Both the position numbers and the translations under genes were made by a program. From NCBI GenBank assembly GCA_963780675.1, contig CAWACR010000003.1, positions 1,197,669-1,261,668 on the forward strand: DNA of 64,000 nucleotides, in the 5' to 3' direction. Shown here piece by piece: positions 25,706 to 34,278 of the stretch. How positions within the stretch are numbered: position 1 is the stretch's first letter; each line of letters opens with the position of its first letter. The notes below the pieces were generated by a model. That model saw only the letters and a list, made by a program, of their open reading frames with translations. It ran no database searches and was not told the DNA's origin. Source of the stretch: JAHECE01 sp963780675 (GTDB lineage Bacteria > Actinomycetota > Actinomycetes > Actinomycetales > JAHECE01).

Positions 25706-25790
25706 TCTCGGCAACCCGTTCAGGGGCGTTCATCAGTGTGCGTCGTCGCAGGTCAACCGCATCTGCGAACGATCGCGGACGCCCGCGAAC

Positions 25791-27428
25791 GGCAATGCCG
25801 CGTAGTTAGGGGTTTCTCCGGCGTCTGGCGTGTTTCGCCCTGAGTGATCCTTCCGGGCGGCCTGCTCGCCTTGCTGGCGTCCGCGGACGACGGTTCTTTA
25901 GGGTGATTTCACCCGGCGTGTCGGGGTCCCTTGTTCCGCGGGTGGTGGCGGGTTTGTTCGTAGAATTGGTCCGTGGCTGAAACAAGGGGTCCCGGGATCT
26001 CGGGGCGTTTGACGGACCATCTTTCCATCGGGGTGCTCACCGCCACGGTGCCGCGGTTCCTGGTGGACGAGGTCATCTCGGAGTGCAATAGGCGGGAGAA
26101 ACGGTCCCGGTTGCTGCCGGCGCACGTGGTCGTGTATTTCGTGATGGCTCTGGCGTTGTTCGCCGACGGGTACGAGGAAGTGATCCGCGCCCTGGTGAAC
26201 GGGTTGCGGTACGCCCGGACCTGGTCGAGCGGGTGGGTGGTGCCGACCTCCAGTGCCCTGGCGCAGGCCCGGGCGCGTCTGGGTGAGGAGGTGATGGCCG
26301 AGCTGTTCTGGCGGGTGGCGGTGCCGGTGGCCAAGGCCGGTACCCCGGGGGCGTGGTGCGAGCGGTGGCGGGTGATGGCCATCGACGGGGTCATGCTCGA
26401 CCTGCCCGACTGCGAGGCGAACCTGGCCGAATACCCCAAGCAGGGCGGAGCCAGCCCCACCCCGTACCCGCAGGCGCGGGTGGTGGCCCTGTCCGAGGTC
26501 GGCACCCACGCGATCATCGACGCGCGGATCGGGTCCATGGCTACCGGTGAGCGGGAACTCGCCACCACAGTGGCCCGCAGCCTCGAGACGGACATGCTCC
26601 TGACCGCTGACCGGGGCTTCTACTCCTTCGAGCTGTGGCGGACCTGCGCCGCGACGGGCGCGGCGCTGCTCTGGCGGCTGCCCAAGACCATGATCCTGCC
26701 CGTCCTGGCGGTCCTGCCCGACGGGTCCTCCCTGTCCCAGGTCCACGCCCCCGGCACCAAACCGGCGACCCCCCGCCCCGTCGACGTCAGCCAGGAGGAG
26801 GACCCCGCCACCGCCAAACACCTGTGGGTCCGCGTCATCGACTACCACGTCGGCACCGACGGCCACGACGGTGACGGCCCCGGCCAGGGCGAGACGTACC
26901 GGCTGATCACCACGATCCTGCGCCACGAGGACGCCGAAGCCCAGGTGCTGGCCGGCGCCTACGCCCAACGCTGGGAGATCGAGTCAGCCCTGCGCGAGAT
27001 CCAGTGCGAGCTGCGCACCCCCGGCGCCACCCTGCGCTCCAAGACCCCACCGATGGTCCGCCAAGAAATCTGGGGCCTGCTCCTGACGCACTATGCGATA
27101 CGCGCGTTCATGACCGACGCCGTCGATACCGACGAAATCGACCCCGACCGGCTACGCACAAGACGCGCACTCAACATCATCCGCCGCACCGTCACCGACG
27201 CCGCGGCATTTTCCCCCCGCAGCCCGGAACAAGCGCCACGCCCGCGCCGTCGCTGAACTCCTCGAACAGCTCAACCCGCCACGACGAAACCGCTCCTACC
27301 CCCGCGTCCAAAAACGCGGGCACCGCCACAAACTACCCACCAAGAACACCACCCGCCACCGCCAACGAAAACCCGATCGCACCATCCTCATCCAAACCGC
27401 CCAGAGCGCCTAACTACGCGGCATTGCC
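25791..27428. mobile_element. IS4-type insertion sequence inside the att3 right flank
   Basis: Perfect 20-base inverted ends: GGCAATGCCGCGTAGTTAGG at 25791-25810 and its complement at 27409-27428. The flanks CGAAC (25786-25790) and ACGAAC (27429-27434) are consistent with a short, about 5-base target duplication. The host sequence on both sides rejoins to match the uninterrupted flank at att copy 2, so the boundaries are well supported. The element is 1638 bases long. Confidence 0.85.
25973..27256 (+). CDS. IS4 family transposase, C-terminus frameshifted
   Basis: 427 residues from the GTG at 25973. The N-terminal IS4 domain (SIGVLTATVPRFLVDEVISE), the first catalytic Asp in RVMAIDGVMLDLPD, the second in MLLTADRGFYSFELW, and the late Y-(2)-R-W-x-IE block (AYAQRWEIESALREIQ) are all present. 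After TVTDAAAFS the frame is lost in a TTTTCCCCCC run near 27210. In the neighbouring frame the natural tail (AELLEQLNPPRRNRSYPRVQ, then KRGHRHKLP) runs to a TAA at 27411, right at the IS end. So the true gene is 25973-27413 with a one-base homopolymer change. Confidence 0.88.
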   Translation: MAETRGPGISGRLTDHLSIGVLTATVPRFLVDEVISECNRREKRSRLLPAHVVVYFVMALALFADGYEEVIRALVNGLRYARTWSSGWVVPTSSALAQARARLGEEVMAELFWRVAVPVAKAGTPGAWCERWRVMAIDGVMLDLPDCEANLAEYPKQGGASPTPYPQARVVALSEVGTHAIIDARIGSMATGERELATTVARSLETDMLLTADRGFYSFELWRTCAATGAALLWRLPKTMILPVLAVLPDGSSLSQVHAPGTKPATPRPVDVSQEEDPATAKHLWVRVIDYHVGTDGHDGDGPGQGETYRLITTILRHEDAEAQVLAGAYAQRWEIESALREIQCELRTPGATLRSKTPPMVRQEIWGLLLTHYAIRAFMTDAVDTDEIDPDRLRTRRALNIIRRTVTDAAAFSPRSPEQAPRPRRR

Positions 27429-27493
27429 ACGAACGGGGGCGAAAGCCGCCTGATGGCTACATTCTCGGCTACACGGCGTATCCGACTGCTCCG

Positions 27494-27865
27494 TCATGGC
27501 CGGGTCAAGGGGAGGACGCGTACCCGGGTCCGGCCCGGGTCGATCGTCACCAGAGCCCCAGCGAGAAGTTCCTCCGCAACCTGGGCAGTCGCGGCGAGCA
27601 GCAGGTCGCCGAGCGCCTCCGGGCGCAGATCCGCCGCGCGGAGCTGGATGACGCTTGGCCCGGAGTGGCCCCGGGCGGCCAGGATCGTGCCGAAGTCGAG
27701 GTCGTTCGTGAGGAGGATGGCGCGCTGGTCTGCGGCGACGGCCATGATGTGCGCGTCGGTCGCCCTCGCATCACCGATCTCGGACCAGTGCGTTGCCTCG
27801 TGGCCGGCCGCGCGCAGGAAATCGACCCAGCGTGGCGACAGGTTCATGTCGACCAGGAGCCTCAT
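27494..27865 (-). CDS. DUF5615 PIN-like toxin, second copy
   Basis: 123 residues, a close paralogue of 12989-13348: MRLLVDMNLSPRWVDFLRAA, DAHIMAVAADQRAILLTNDL and DFGTILAARGHSGPSVIQLR. The acidic residues of the PIN-like fold are kept. ATGA overlap with its DUF433 partner. It lies directly inside att copy 3, as the first pair does with att copy 1. The two pairs differ enough that cross-neutralisation is uncertain. Confidence 0.85.
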   Translation of the reverse strand: MRLLVDMNLSPRWVDFLRAAGHEATHWSEIGDARATDAHIMAVAADQRAILLTNDLDFGTILAARGHSGPSVIQLRAADLRPEALGDLLLAATAQVAEELLAGALVTIDPGRTRVRVLPLTRP

Positions 27866-28092
27866 GCGCTGGCTAGCGTCACTTCACGCTCTTCGGCCAG
27901 CCAGGCCGCATACCGCAGGGCCTGCAGGACGTCCTCACGCGTGAGGTAGGGGTAGTCGGCGAGCAGCTCATCGATGGACACCCCTGCGCCGATCTGGCCG
28001 ACGATCATGCCGACCGTGACCCGCATCCCCCTGATGCAGGCGCGCCCGCCCATCACGCCGGGGTCACGGGTGATCCGATCGAACGGCCCCAT
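27862..28092 (-). CDS. DUF433 antitoxin, second copy
   Basis: 76 residues from the ATG at 28092 (MGPFDRITRDPGVMGGRACI). It is nearly identical in sequence to 13345-13575, differing for example in GAGVSIDELLADYPYLTRED. GRACIRGMRVTVGMIVGQIG marks DUF433. A longer upstream frame exists but is not conserved in the first copy, so the ATG at 28092 is used. Antitoxin of the adjacent PIN-like protein. Confidence 0.85.
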   Translation of the reverse strand: MGPFDRITRDPGVMGGRACIRGMRVTVGMIVGQIGAGVSIDELLADYPYLTREDVLQALRYAAWLAEEREVTLASA

Positions 28093-28247
28093 CTCACCCC
28101 TCCCCCACACCTCGTCGCAGCCAGTGTAGGCGGCGACCCTCCCGGCAACATCCCCGGATCGAGCGCGTCGCGCTGCGCAGACTGGCGATGCTCGATGCGG
28201 CGGAGTCTGGGCACACCGGCTCACTGCCACGTCACGGTCCGCGCAGC

Positions 28248-28334
28248 AAACCCTTCATCTGGACCAAGACCGCCGAACAGATCCTCGAATCCCTCGGACG
28301 ACTAATACAACGAACTACTGGCGCAGGACACTAG
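28248..28334 (+). pseudogene. C-terminal remnant of an IS630-type transposase
   Basis: 28 residues, KPFIWTKTAEQILESLGRLI then QRTTGAGH and a TAG. This is the usual last line of IS630-family transposases in Actinobacteria. The rest of the gene is missing. The surrounding 28093-28388 holds nothing else I can support. Confidence 0.6.
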
Positions 28335-28388
28335 GACCCTGCTGGGGGTGTTCCTGCGGCCGTGGAAACGGGGGGGACGAGGGCAGAG

Positions 28389-29246
28389 TCAGAACTCTGG
28401 GTCGGGGAAGACAGGGTCACGACCCTCGATGTAGGCCTTGATCCCTTCGAAGCGGTCGGGGTGCACCACGGAGCGCCAGTGTTGGTCCATCATGATCGCG
28501 ATCGCCTGCTCCACGGGTTCACCTTGGCCGTTCTGCACAGCTCGTTTGACGGACTGCACTGCGGTGGGTGAGTTGTCGGCGATCTTGGCGGCGATCGCCA
28601 GCACGGCGTCCATCAGCTCGGCCCGCGGGTGCACCTCGTTGACCATGCCCAACCGGTGCGCCTCCTGGGCCGTGATCGGCTCCCCGGTCATCAGCATCTG
28701 CATCGCCTTACCCGGCGGCAGCAGGCGCGGGAGGAAGACTGGGGACCCGGCGCCGGCGGACAGGCCGACCATCGCCTCTGGCTGGCCGAAGACGGCGTCG
28801 GCGGCGGCGATGATGAAGTCGGTGCTCATCGCGATCTCACAGCCGCCGCCGTAGGCCATGCCGTGCACGGCGGCAATGATCGGCCTGCGCAGCTGGCGCA
28901 CCGTGTACACCAGCCGGTCGAACACCTGCCGCTGGCGCAGCCACTGCTCCTTGGTCATCTGCTTGCGCTGGTAGAGGTCACCGCCGACGGAGAAGGCGCG
29001 GTCTCCGGCAGCGGTGAGGACAGCGACCCGCACCGAGGGGAGGGCTGCGATGGTCTCGAGCACCTCGATGAACTGCACCGCGAGCTCGGTGGTGATGGCG
29101 TTGTCCGCATGCGGACGGTTGAGCGTGATCACCGCTACCCGGTCGTCGAGGACGAACTCGAGCAGCACGAGCTGCTCCGGCTCGGGGACGTCCGCGGGAG
29201 GCCGGTAGCCAAGCCGCCCCATCCGGGTTTCGCTGTGGTTGATCAC
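28389..29246 (-). CDS. Enoyl-CoA hydratase/isomerase (crotonase) family protein
   Basis: A complete 285-residue crotonase. ITLNRPHADNAITTELAVQF is the first conserved block. AFSVGGDLYQR provides the first oxyanion-hole region and IIAAVHGMAYGGGCEIAMST the second, followed by FGQPEAMVGLSAGAG. It would act on an acyl-CoA; hydratase, isomerase or another crotonase activity cannot be told apart. It stands alone with island genes and broken genes on both sides, so it may be cargo of the att3 module. Start at 29246, with AAGGAGG just upstream. Confidence 0.87.
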   Translation of the reverse strand: MINHSETRMGRLGYRPPADVPEPEQLVLLEFVLDDRVAVITLNRPHADNAITTELAVQFIEVLETIAALPSVRVAVLTAAGDRAFSVGGDLYQRKQMTKEQWLRQRQVFDRLVYTVRQLRRPIIAAVHGMAYGGGCEIAMSTDFIIAAADAVFGQPEAMVGLSAGAGSPVFLPRLLPPGKAMQMLMTGEPITAQEAHRLGMVNEVHPRAELMDAVLAIAAKIADNSPTAVQSVKRAVQNGQGEPVEQAIAIMMDQHWRSVVHPDRFEGIKAYIEGRDPVFPDPEF

Positions 29247-29332
29247 GCTTCAACCTCCTTCACGGGCGCCAAGAGCCGACGCCGAGGACATGTGCTCATG
29301 CCCCACTATCTCGCCCCACCTGAGATGCGTCC

Positions 29333-29620
29333 TCATACCGCGAGGGTGACCTCATCTCTCACCCCAGGCGGATCAAGAGCACCACCATCAGCGAGGGCCC
29401 ACCGGGGACTTTCAGTTACGGCAGACAAGGCGAGCACACCGATCGCGGCGAGGTTGCCGGCCAGGCCGAGGACCCCGAACGCGAGCAGGCCGGGGGCGTT
29501 GATCTCCGGTGGGTCGACCAGCCGTTGGATGCCCTCAACAATCACGAAGGCTCCGACTCCCAGGAGGGCGACGGCTTGGATGCTCGCGGCGAGCACTTCG
29601 GCCCGGCCCGTCGCCCAATT
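29333..29620 (-). pseudogene. Fragment of a cation diffusion facilitator transporter
   Basis: About 95 residues: NWATGRAEVLAASIQAVALL, GAFVIVEGIQRLVDPPEINA, then GVLGLAGNLAAIGVLALSAV. This is the middle of CDF/CzcD metal exporters (G-x-GRAEVLAA, R-PPE). The first two helices with the metal-site His/Asp and the C-terminal domain are gone. The upstream sequence diverges abruptly near 29620. Confidence 0.65.
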
Positions 29621-30038
29621 GCACCCCGAGATGACCCGGCCGAGCCACCCAGGCGGCCATCGTGTGAACAACTCGAACCTGCTGGGCGCCACCGTACGGC
29701 GCAGCCGCCGGGTCAGACCCTCGTGCCAGACCGCCACGACAGCCTCCGTGGTGGGAACGCGAGGAAGGTCTGGACCGATCCCTCGAACGGCACCAACGGG
29801 GCGGGATGGCAGTCCCGGAACTCGCTGCACAACTTCACGGCCCGATCGGTGATCCCGTGCACGAGCCAGCGTGCGCCTGCTGGCAGTACTTGCTCGACCC
29901 ATACCTCGTAGTCGCCCCACGTCTTCCAAGACCCACGTCTCAACGGACGTGTCTGGATCGACCGGCATCTATAGCGAGCCCAGACCGCGAACACGTCCTG
30001 ACCCCGGAACTTGTCAAGGTGGTTGAGGCCAGCGGGAG
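29621..30038. other. No supported gene
   Basis: About 420 bases between the CDF fragment and a transposase fragment. One minus-strand frame has protein-like composition (GSWKTWGDYEVWVEQVLPAG, then HGITDRAVKLCSEFRDCHP), but it has no clear start and I recognise no family. It may be a piece of a lost gene. Confidence 0.35.
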
Positions 30039-30584
30039 TTAGGCGGCTGGTTGGGACTGGTCTTCGGGCTTGTTGATCCAGGCGGTCTGCGGGAGGTCGA
30101 GGATCTTCGGGTCGGTGGTGCCCGTGAATCGTTCGGGGTGGGCGGCGCGGGCCGCGGCGAGGGTGGCGGTTCGTTGGGCGGCCGTCGTGGCGGCGTGGCC
30201 GTAGTGGACGTCGGCGGGGGTGTGCAGGCCGATCCCGGCGTGGTGGTGGGCGTGGTTGTAGGCGTCGACGAACTCGGTGAGGAAGGCGCGGGCCTCGCCC
30301 AGGGAAGCGAACCGCTCGGGGAAGGTCGGGCCGTACTTCAGGGTCTTGAACCACGCTTCGGAGTAGGGGTTGTCGTTGGACACGCGGGGCCGGGGGTGGG
30401 ATCGGGTGACGTTCAGGTCCGATAGGAGTGTCGCGACGGTCTTGGACGTCATCGAGGTGCCGCGGTCGGCGTGCACGACGTGGGGGATGCCGTGGACACC
30501 GAAGACCTCTTTGATCATCTCCTCTGCCAGGAGGCCGGACTCGTGGGCGTGTACGTGGGCGCCGACGATGTACCGGGTGGAGTG
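30039..30584 (-). pseudogene. C-terminal part of an integrase-core (rve) transposase
   Basis: About 180 residues of a DDE transposase: RYIVGAHVHAHESGLLAEEM, GIPHVVHADRGTSMTSKTVA (second Asp), SRPRVSNDNPYSEAWFKTLK-like sequence with the third acidic residue, and HHHAGIGLHTPADVHYG. The first catalytic Asp and the N-terminus are absent because an IS3 element begins at about 30585. It belongs to the IS3/IS481-like integrase-core group. Dead remnant, truncated by the later insertion. Confidence 0.8.
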
Positions 30585-30607
30585 TTCCCGCTTTTGTTGA
30601 CGCGGAT

Positions 30608-31492
30608 TTAGGCTGCCAATTGGTTGATTGACCTGATGCCTTGCTCGTATTCCGCCGGGGTGAGGTATCCGAGGGTGGAGTGCCGGCGGCGCGTGTTGTA
30701 GTACGTTTCGATCCAGTCGAACGTGGCCTTGCGGAGGTATTCGATGTCGGGCCACGGGCGGGTGTGGACGAGTTCCTTCTTGTAGGTCGCGAAGAACGAC
30801 TCGGACACGGCGTTATCGTAACAGATTCCGGTGCGCCCGAGGGAGCGGACCACGCCGCGGGCGGTGCAGTATTCGGCGAATTCTTTGGATGTGTATTGGG
30901 TTCCGCGGTCGCTGTGGAAGATGACGCCGGCCGCGGGAGCGCGGTGGGTGATCGCCATGGCCAGGGCGTCGGTGACCAGGCTGGTGCGCATGTGGTCGGC
31001 CACCGCCCAGCCGACCACGGCGCGGGAGTGCAGGTCGATGACGGTGGCCAGGTAGGCCCACCCGATCCACGTCCGGACGTAGGTGATGTCGCCGCACCAG
31101 CGGGCGTCGCGCTGCGGGGCGGTGAAGTCCCGCCCGATCAGGTCCGGCGCGCTGACGGGGTGCTCGCCGTGCACCGTGGTCTTCTTCCACGCCCGCGGGT
31201 GGCGTCCGGCCAGGCCGGCGGCCCGCATCAGGCGGAACACCCGCTTGTGGGAGACCCGCCGGCCCGAGGCGGCGAGGTCGGCACGGATCCGACGCACCCC
31301 GGGGTTGCCCCGCCCCGCGGCGTGGGCCGCGCGGATCAGCGTGGTCAGGGTGGCGTCCTCGCGGGCGCGCGCCGAGGCGGCCCGGGCCCGCCAGGCGTAG
31401 TACCCGGAGCGGGAGACCCCGAGCTGGGTGCACATGAACGTCACGGTGTATGTCGTCGAGGCAGCCCAGTTCGCGATCGCAGCGAATTTCAC
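30608..31492 (-). CDS. IS3 transposase OrfB (integrase core)
   Basis: 294 residues from the GTG at 31492, which overlaps the OrfA stop (GTGA). An HTH_21-like segment (LTTLIRAAHAAGRGNPGVRR, SHKRVFRLMRAAGLAGRHPR) precedes the DDE core: DARWCGDITYVRTWIGWAYL (first Asp), VIFHSDRGTQYTSKEFAEYC (second Asp), ICYDNAVSESFFATYKKELV (Glu), then TRRRHSTLGYLTPAEYE. All catalytic residues are present, so it looks functional. It can also be made as an OrfAB fusion through a slippery A7 run at 31522-31528. Confidence 0.9.
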   Translation of the reverse strand: MKFAAIANWAASTTYTVTFMCTQLGVSRSGYYAWRARAASARAREDATLTTLIRAAHAAGRGNPGVRRIRADLAASGRRVSHKRVFRLMRAAGLAGRHPRAWKKTTVHGEHPVSAPDLIGRDFTAPQRDARWCGDITYVRTWIGWAYLATVIDLHSRAVVGWAVADHMRTSLVTDALAMAITHRAPAAGVIFHSDRGTQYTSKEFAEYCTARGVVRSLGRTGICYDNAVSESFFATYKKELVHTRPWPDIEYLRKATFDWIETYYNTRRRHSTLGYLTPAEYEQGIRSINQLAA

Positions 31493-31809
31493 TGCTTCCC
31501 CTTCGCGAACCAGGTCGCTACTTTTTTTGCGAACTCGACCTGCATCTGCAGCTCGGCGATCGTGGCCTTGTCCTGTTTCGATTCCTCCCGCAGGCGGGCC
31601 AGCTCGGCCCGTTCGGACTCGGCCAGCGGGGCGTCCGGGTCTTTCCCGGACTCCGCCTCGTCGCGTGCTTTCTTCACCCATTTCCCCAAGGTCATCTCGT
31701 GCACGCCGATATTGCGTGCGACCTCGGCGACCGACCGGCCGCCCTCGAGGACGAAACCTACGGCCTGGGCCTTGTACTCATCCGTGAACGCACGGCGTGT
31801 CGAACCCAT
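31489..31809 (-). CDS. IS3 transposase OrfA (helix-turn-helix)
   Basis: 106 residues: TRRAFTDEYKAQAVGFVLEG, then SVAEVARNIGVHEMTLGKWV (HTH_Tnp_1) and a coiled, charged C-terminus (SERAELARLREESKQDKATI). Near the end GCA-AAA-AAA-GTA on the coding strand gives a typical IS3 -1 slippage site. Slipping back one base continues as SSDLVREGEAVKFAAI, directly into OrfB. Start at 31809. Confidence 0.9.
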   Translation of the reverse strand: MGSTRRAFTDEYKAQAVGFVLEGGRSVAEVARNIGVHEMTLGKWVKKARDEAESGKDPDAPLAESERAELARLREESKQDKATIAELQMQVEFAKKVATWFAKGKQ

Positions 31810-31877
31810 CGGTGTGACTCCCGATCACTCGGGGCAACCACCACCCGTGTCCACCAAACCGGGAACGGTCCAACCCG

Positions 31878-32166
31878 GGTGCACGGCGTCGTGTGCTTCA
31901 CCGGCATGCTGTCCAACGAGTGGACCGTCCGGGACTTCTACCCCATCGACTACATCCCCAGCGGCGTCCGCCTGACCGCCTACTCCGGCGAGGCCGGCGA
32001 CCTACCACCCGAGGTCCTGCAGGACTTCCTCGACACCGTCGCCGCCGGCGAGGCCGTCGTCCCCATCCACCGCGTCTACGAACTCGACCAGATCCAACAG
32101 GCCCACGCCGAGATGGAAGCCGGCACCACCACCGGCAAAATCGTCGTCCTCACCCGCCGACACTGA
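31878..32166 (+). pseudogene. C-terminal fragment of a zinc-type alcohol dehydrogenase/quinone reductase
   Basis: 96 residues: VVCFTGMLSNEWTVRDFYPI, PSGVRLTAYSGEAGDLPPEV, then VVPIHRVYELDQIQQAHAEM and the terminal TTGKIVVLTRRH. This is the tail of medium-chain dehydrogenases (the strand after the NAD(P) fold, and the H-E-M--G-GKIV end). The catalytic and cofactor domains are missing, cut off by the IS3 element. Confidence 0.7.
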
Positions 32167-32255
32167 GCGTTCGTCCTGCCACGTCGACGCCGGCGACGCC
32201 GCGCCCAACCCACCACTTCACCTGGCCACAGGGGAATCCCCATCACCCCAGCCAT

Positions 32256-32290
32256 CGTGCCTCGTGCCTCGTGCCTCGTGCCTCGTGCCT
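32256..32290. repeat. Five tandem copies of the 7-mer CGTGCCT
   Basis: Five perfect head-to-tail units, 35 bases, in non-coding sequence between the dehydrogenase fragment and the repeat R copy. The unit length (7) would change a reading frame, but no gene overlaps it. It is likely a slippage product. Confidence 0.85.
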
Positions 32291-32370
32291 GACCTTCTGA
32301 CACCGATCGCCGCCAGAACGGCAGCACTTCGACCTGCCGCACTGAACCCGGGGCCGTCGTCGGAGAGAAC

Positions 32371-32612
32371 CGTCGACCCGCAGCGAGGAAAGTGCGGGCG
32401 TACGTCGGGCGCGCTGCGTGATCGGTCGACAAACAGGGGTGCCACCCCTCCCAGGCCCGCCCGGACCTCCACACGCGGGCGCCGCGCACGTCGACCCCTT
32501 GACGTTCCGGCAAGGGCGGGAGCACGCTGCAGGCCTCTGACCTGCACCGACGCAGTTCACCACTCCCCCGCCGTCGAGCACGGTCCGCGACGCCTGTCCA
32601 TCGCTGTCCGCA
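32371..32612. repeat. Island-edge repeat R, copy 2
   Basis: Aligns by eye with 12481-12716: GCGCTGCGTGATCGGTCGAC, ACAGGGGTGCCACC, CCAGGCCCGCCCGG and a CCTTGACGTTCCGGCAAGGG segment. It ends near CACCTAACTTCGGGCC, without the tRNA-Pro fragment or the intact TTAGGCTCCCC site. It marks where accessory sequence gives way to chromosomal genes at about 32.6 kb. No gene is seen. Confidence 0.6.
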
Positions 32613-32642
32613 CCTAACTTCGGGCCAGGCCAAGTCGCTCCG

Positions 32643-34094
32643 TCAGATGCGGGTTTGGGCGGCACATCGTCCGGTACGGACGGCGTCGGCGAGGGCGGCG
32701 TGGTCGCGGTCGTTCTGGTCGGCGTAGGCCTCGGCGAAGTCGGCGAGGGCGCGGTCGAACGTGTCGGTGGCGCCGAGGTAGGAGGCGATCGCGACGCGGT
32801 CGCCGGAGCGGGCGTGGGCCCGGGCGAGGGTCCAGGCGCAGCGGGACCCGTAGAAGCCCATGACGGTCGGGGTCATAGCCGCGGGGTCCCAGGAACCCTT
32901 CCAGTCCCGCAGCTGGCGGAAGTAGAACTCGCGCCGCTGGTCGTCTAGCCCGGTGGTGCGGATCCAGCCGAGGAAGATGTCGCTGCTGGCCTGCATGAGG
33001 CGCTGACCCTCCACCACCCGCTGCCCGTGCTGGTCGTACTCGCTCGCCCCCGCGTACGGCTCCAGGACCGAGACCTGGGCCTCCTTCGCCTGGATGAGCA
33101 GGGGGTCGGCGTCGTCCCGGCCGGTCAGCAGGATGATCCAAGCCCGGGTCCCGACGCTGCCGACCCCGACGACCTTGCGGGCCATGTGCACGAAGCGGAA
33201 CTGATCGAGCAGGTGGCGGCGGTCCACCGGCAGGGTGGCCCGGTACGCGGCGAACATCTCGTGCGTCCAGTCGGTGAACGTCGCCGCCCGCTCGGGGGTC
33301 ATGAGCTCCTCGATCGGGACGACCAGGGGCGGGTCGGAGATGATCCGCCGCTCCCCGTCGACCACGTGCGTCAGCCGCGCCAGTGCCTGGGCGGAGTCCT
33401 TGGACATCGCCTTGGTCACGACCTTCTGGGTCTGCGCGGCGGCGCCCTTGTCCAGGGCGGCACGCACACGGGCCGAGCCGGCCTCAACGTCGGCGCGCGA
33501 GTACCAGACCGCCATGTTCCCCATGTCGGCGAACTCCGCCATCGCCTCCCGGTACCCGGCCGCCGCGGCCATGACCACCTGGCGGCGCTCGGCGTCGGTG
33601 AAGCCGTTGTTGCGCCCCGCGATCGCCAAGGACGCCGTCAACCGCTTGACGTCCCACTCCCACGGGCCAGGAGCCGTCTCGTCGAAGTCGTTGATATCGA
33701 ACACCAGCGCCCGCTCGGGGGAACCGAACAGCCCGAAGTTTGACAGATGCGCGTCCCCGCACGCCTGCACCCGCAGGCCGGACGTCGGCGTCGGCGCGAG
33801 GTCCGCTGCCATGATCGCCGCCGCGCCCCGGTAGAACGCGAACGGGGAGGCGAGCATCCGTCCGTACCGGATCGGCACAAGCTCGGGAACCCGGGTCGCC
33901 GCCTGCGCCTCGAGGACCTCGACCGGATCCGCCCGATCGACCGGCGGCTCCCACGCTCCGAGACTGCTCCTGGGCGCCCTCTTGCGCGCATCCTTGCCGA
34001 TCTTCGCGCGCTCCGCCGGGCTCAGGTGAATGCGGGCCGACGGCGTGGCGCTGCCGCGCGGCTGGGTGGGAACGCTGGGGTCCGTCGACGTCAT
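32643..34094 (-). CDS. DUF2252 family protein
   Basis: 483 residues, full length for DUF2252. The protein-kinase-like fold is suggested by SFAFYRG-type and nucleotide-site motifs: MLASPFAFYRGAAAIMAADL, QACGDAHLSNFGLFGSPERA (a CGDxHxxNFG block that resembles a kinase catalytic loop), and FDINDFDETAPGPWEWDVKR (a DFDE block like the DFG position). The C-terminus has MGFYGSRCAWTLARAHARSG. Function unknown, though kinase-like. Start at 34094. It is intact, while the genes upstream of it on the same strand are frameshifted. Confidence 0.9.
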   Translation of the reverse strand: MTSTDPSVPTQPRGSATPSARIHLSPAERAKIGKDARKRAPRSSLGAWEPPVDRADPVEVLEAQAATRVPELVPIRYGRMLASPFAFYRGAAAIMAADLAPTPTSGLRVQACGDAHLSNFGLFGSPERALVFDINDFDETAPGPWEWDVKRLTASLAIAGRNNGFTDAERRQVVMAAAAGYREAMAEFADMGNMAVWYSRADVEAGSARVRAALDKGAAAQTQKVVTKAMSKDSAQALARLTHVVDGERRIISDPPLVVPIEELMTPERAATFTDWTHEMFAAYRATLPVDRRHLLDQFRFVHMARKVVGVGSVGTRAWIILLTGRDDADPLLIQAKEAQVSVLEPYAGASEYDQHGQRVVEGQRLMQASSDIFLGWIRTTGLDDQRREFYFRQLRDWKGSWDPAAMTPTVMGFYGSRCAWTLARAHARSGDRVAIASYLGATDTFDRALADFAEAYADQNDRDHAALADAVRTGRCAAQTRI

Positions 34095-34278
34095 GGTCCA
34101 TGTCCTGTTCGGTCTCGGGGTCCTCGCCCCTGCGGGTGGTCCGGGCGGCGGGGCGCGCACCGAGGGTTCTCGGTCGAGGTGCCCTCGCAGCTGGCGCTGC
34201 TCCCCCACTCGGGCGTGGTTCGTGTCTCGTGCGCGGCTTCTTCCCCGCGGCGGGCGACTCGTTCGATGACGTCCCCGC

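Larger units (their letters stand above)
30585..31867. mobile_element. IS3 family insertion sequence
   Basis: Two overlapping reading frames on the minus strand, bounded by imperfect inverted ends TTCCCGCTTTTGTTGACGCG (from about 30585) and, read inward from the other end, TTCCCGGTTTGGTGGACACG (from about 31867). The left side cuts an older transposase and the right side cuts a dehydrogenase gene. No target duplication is visible, which suggests a rearrangement after insertion. Confidence 0.75.

Noticed and set aside
29621..30038. A hypothetical gene containing GSWKTWGDYEVWVEQ
   Set aside because: Protein-like composition but no start, ribosome site or family; kept only as a note in the gap entry.
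32256..32290. A CRISPR array
   Set aside because: The 7-base units are contiguous with no spacers; no cas genes are present, and no other spaced repeat array was seen in the window.
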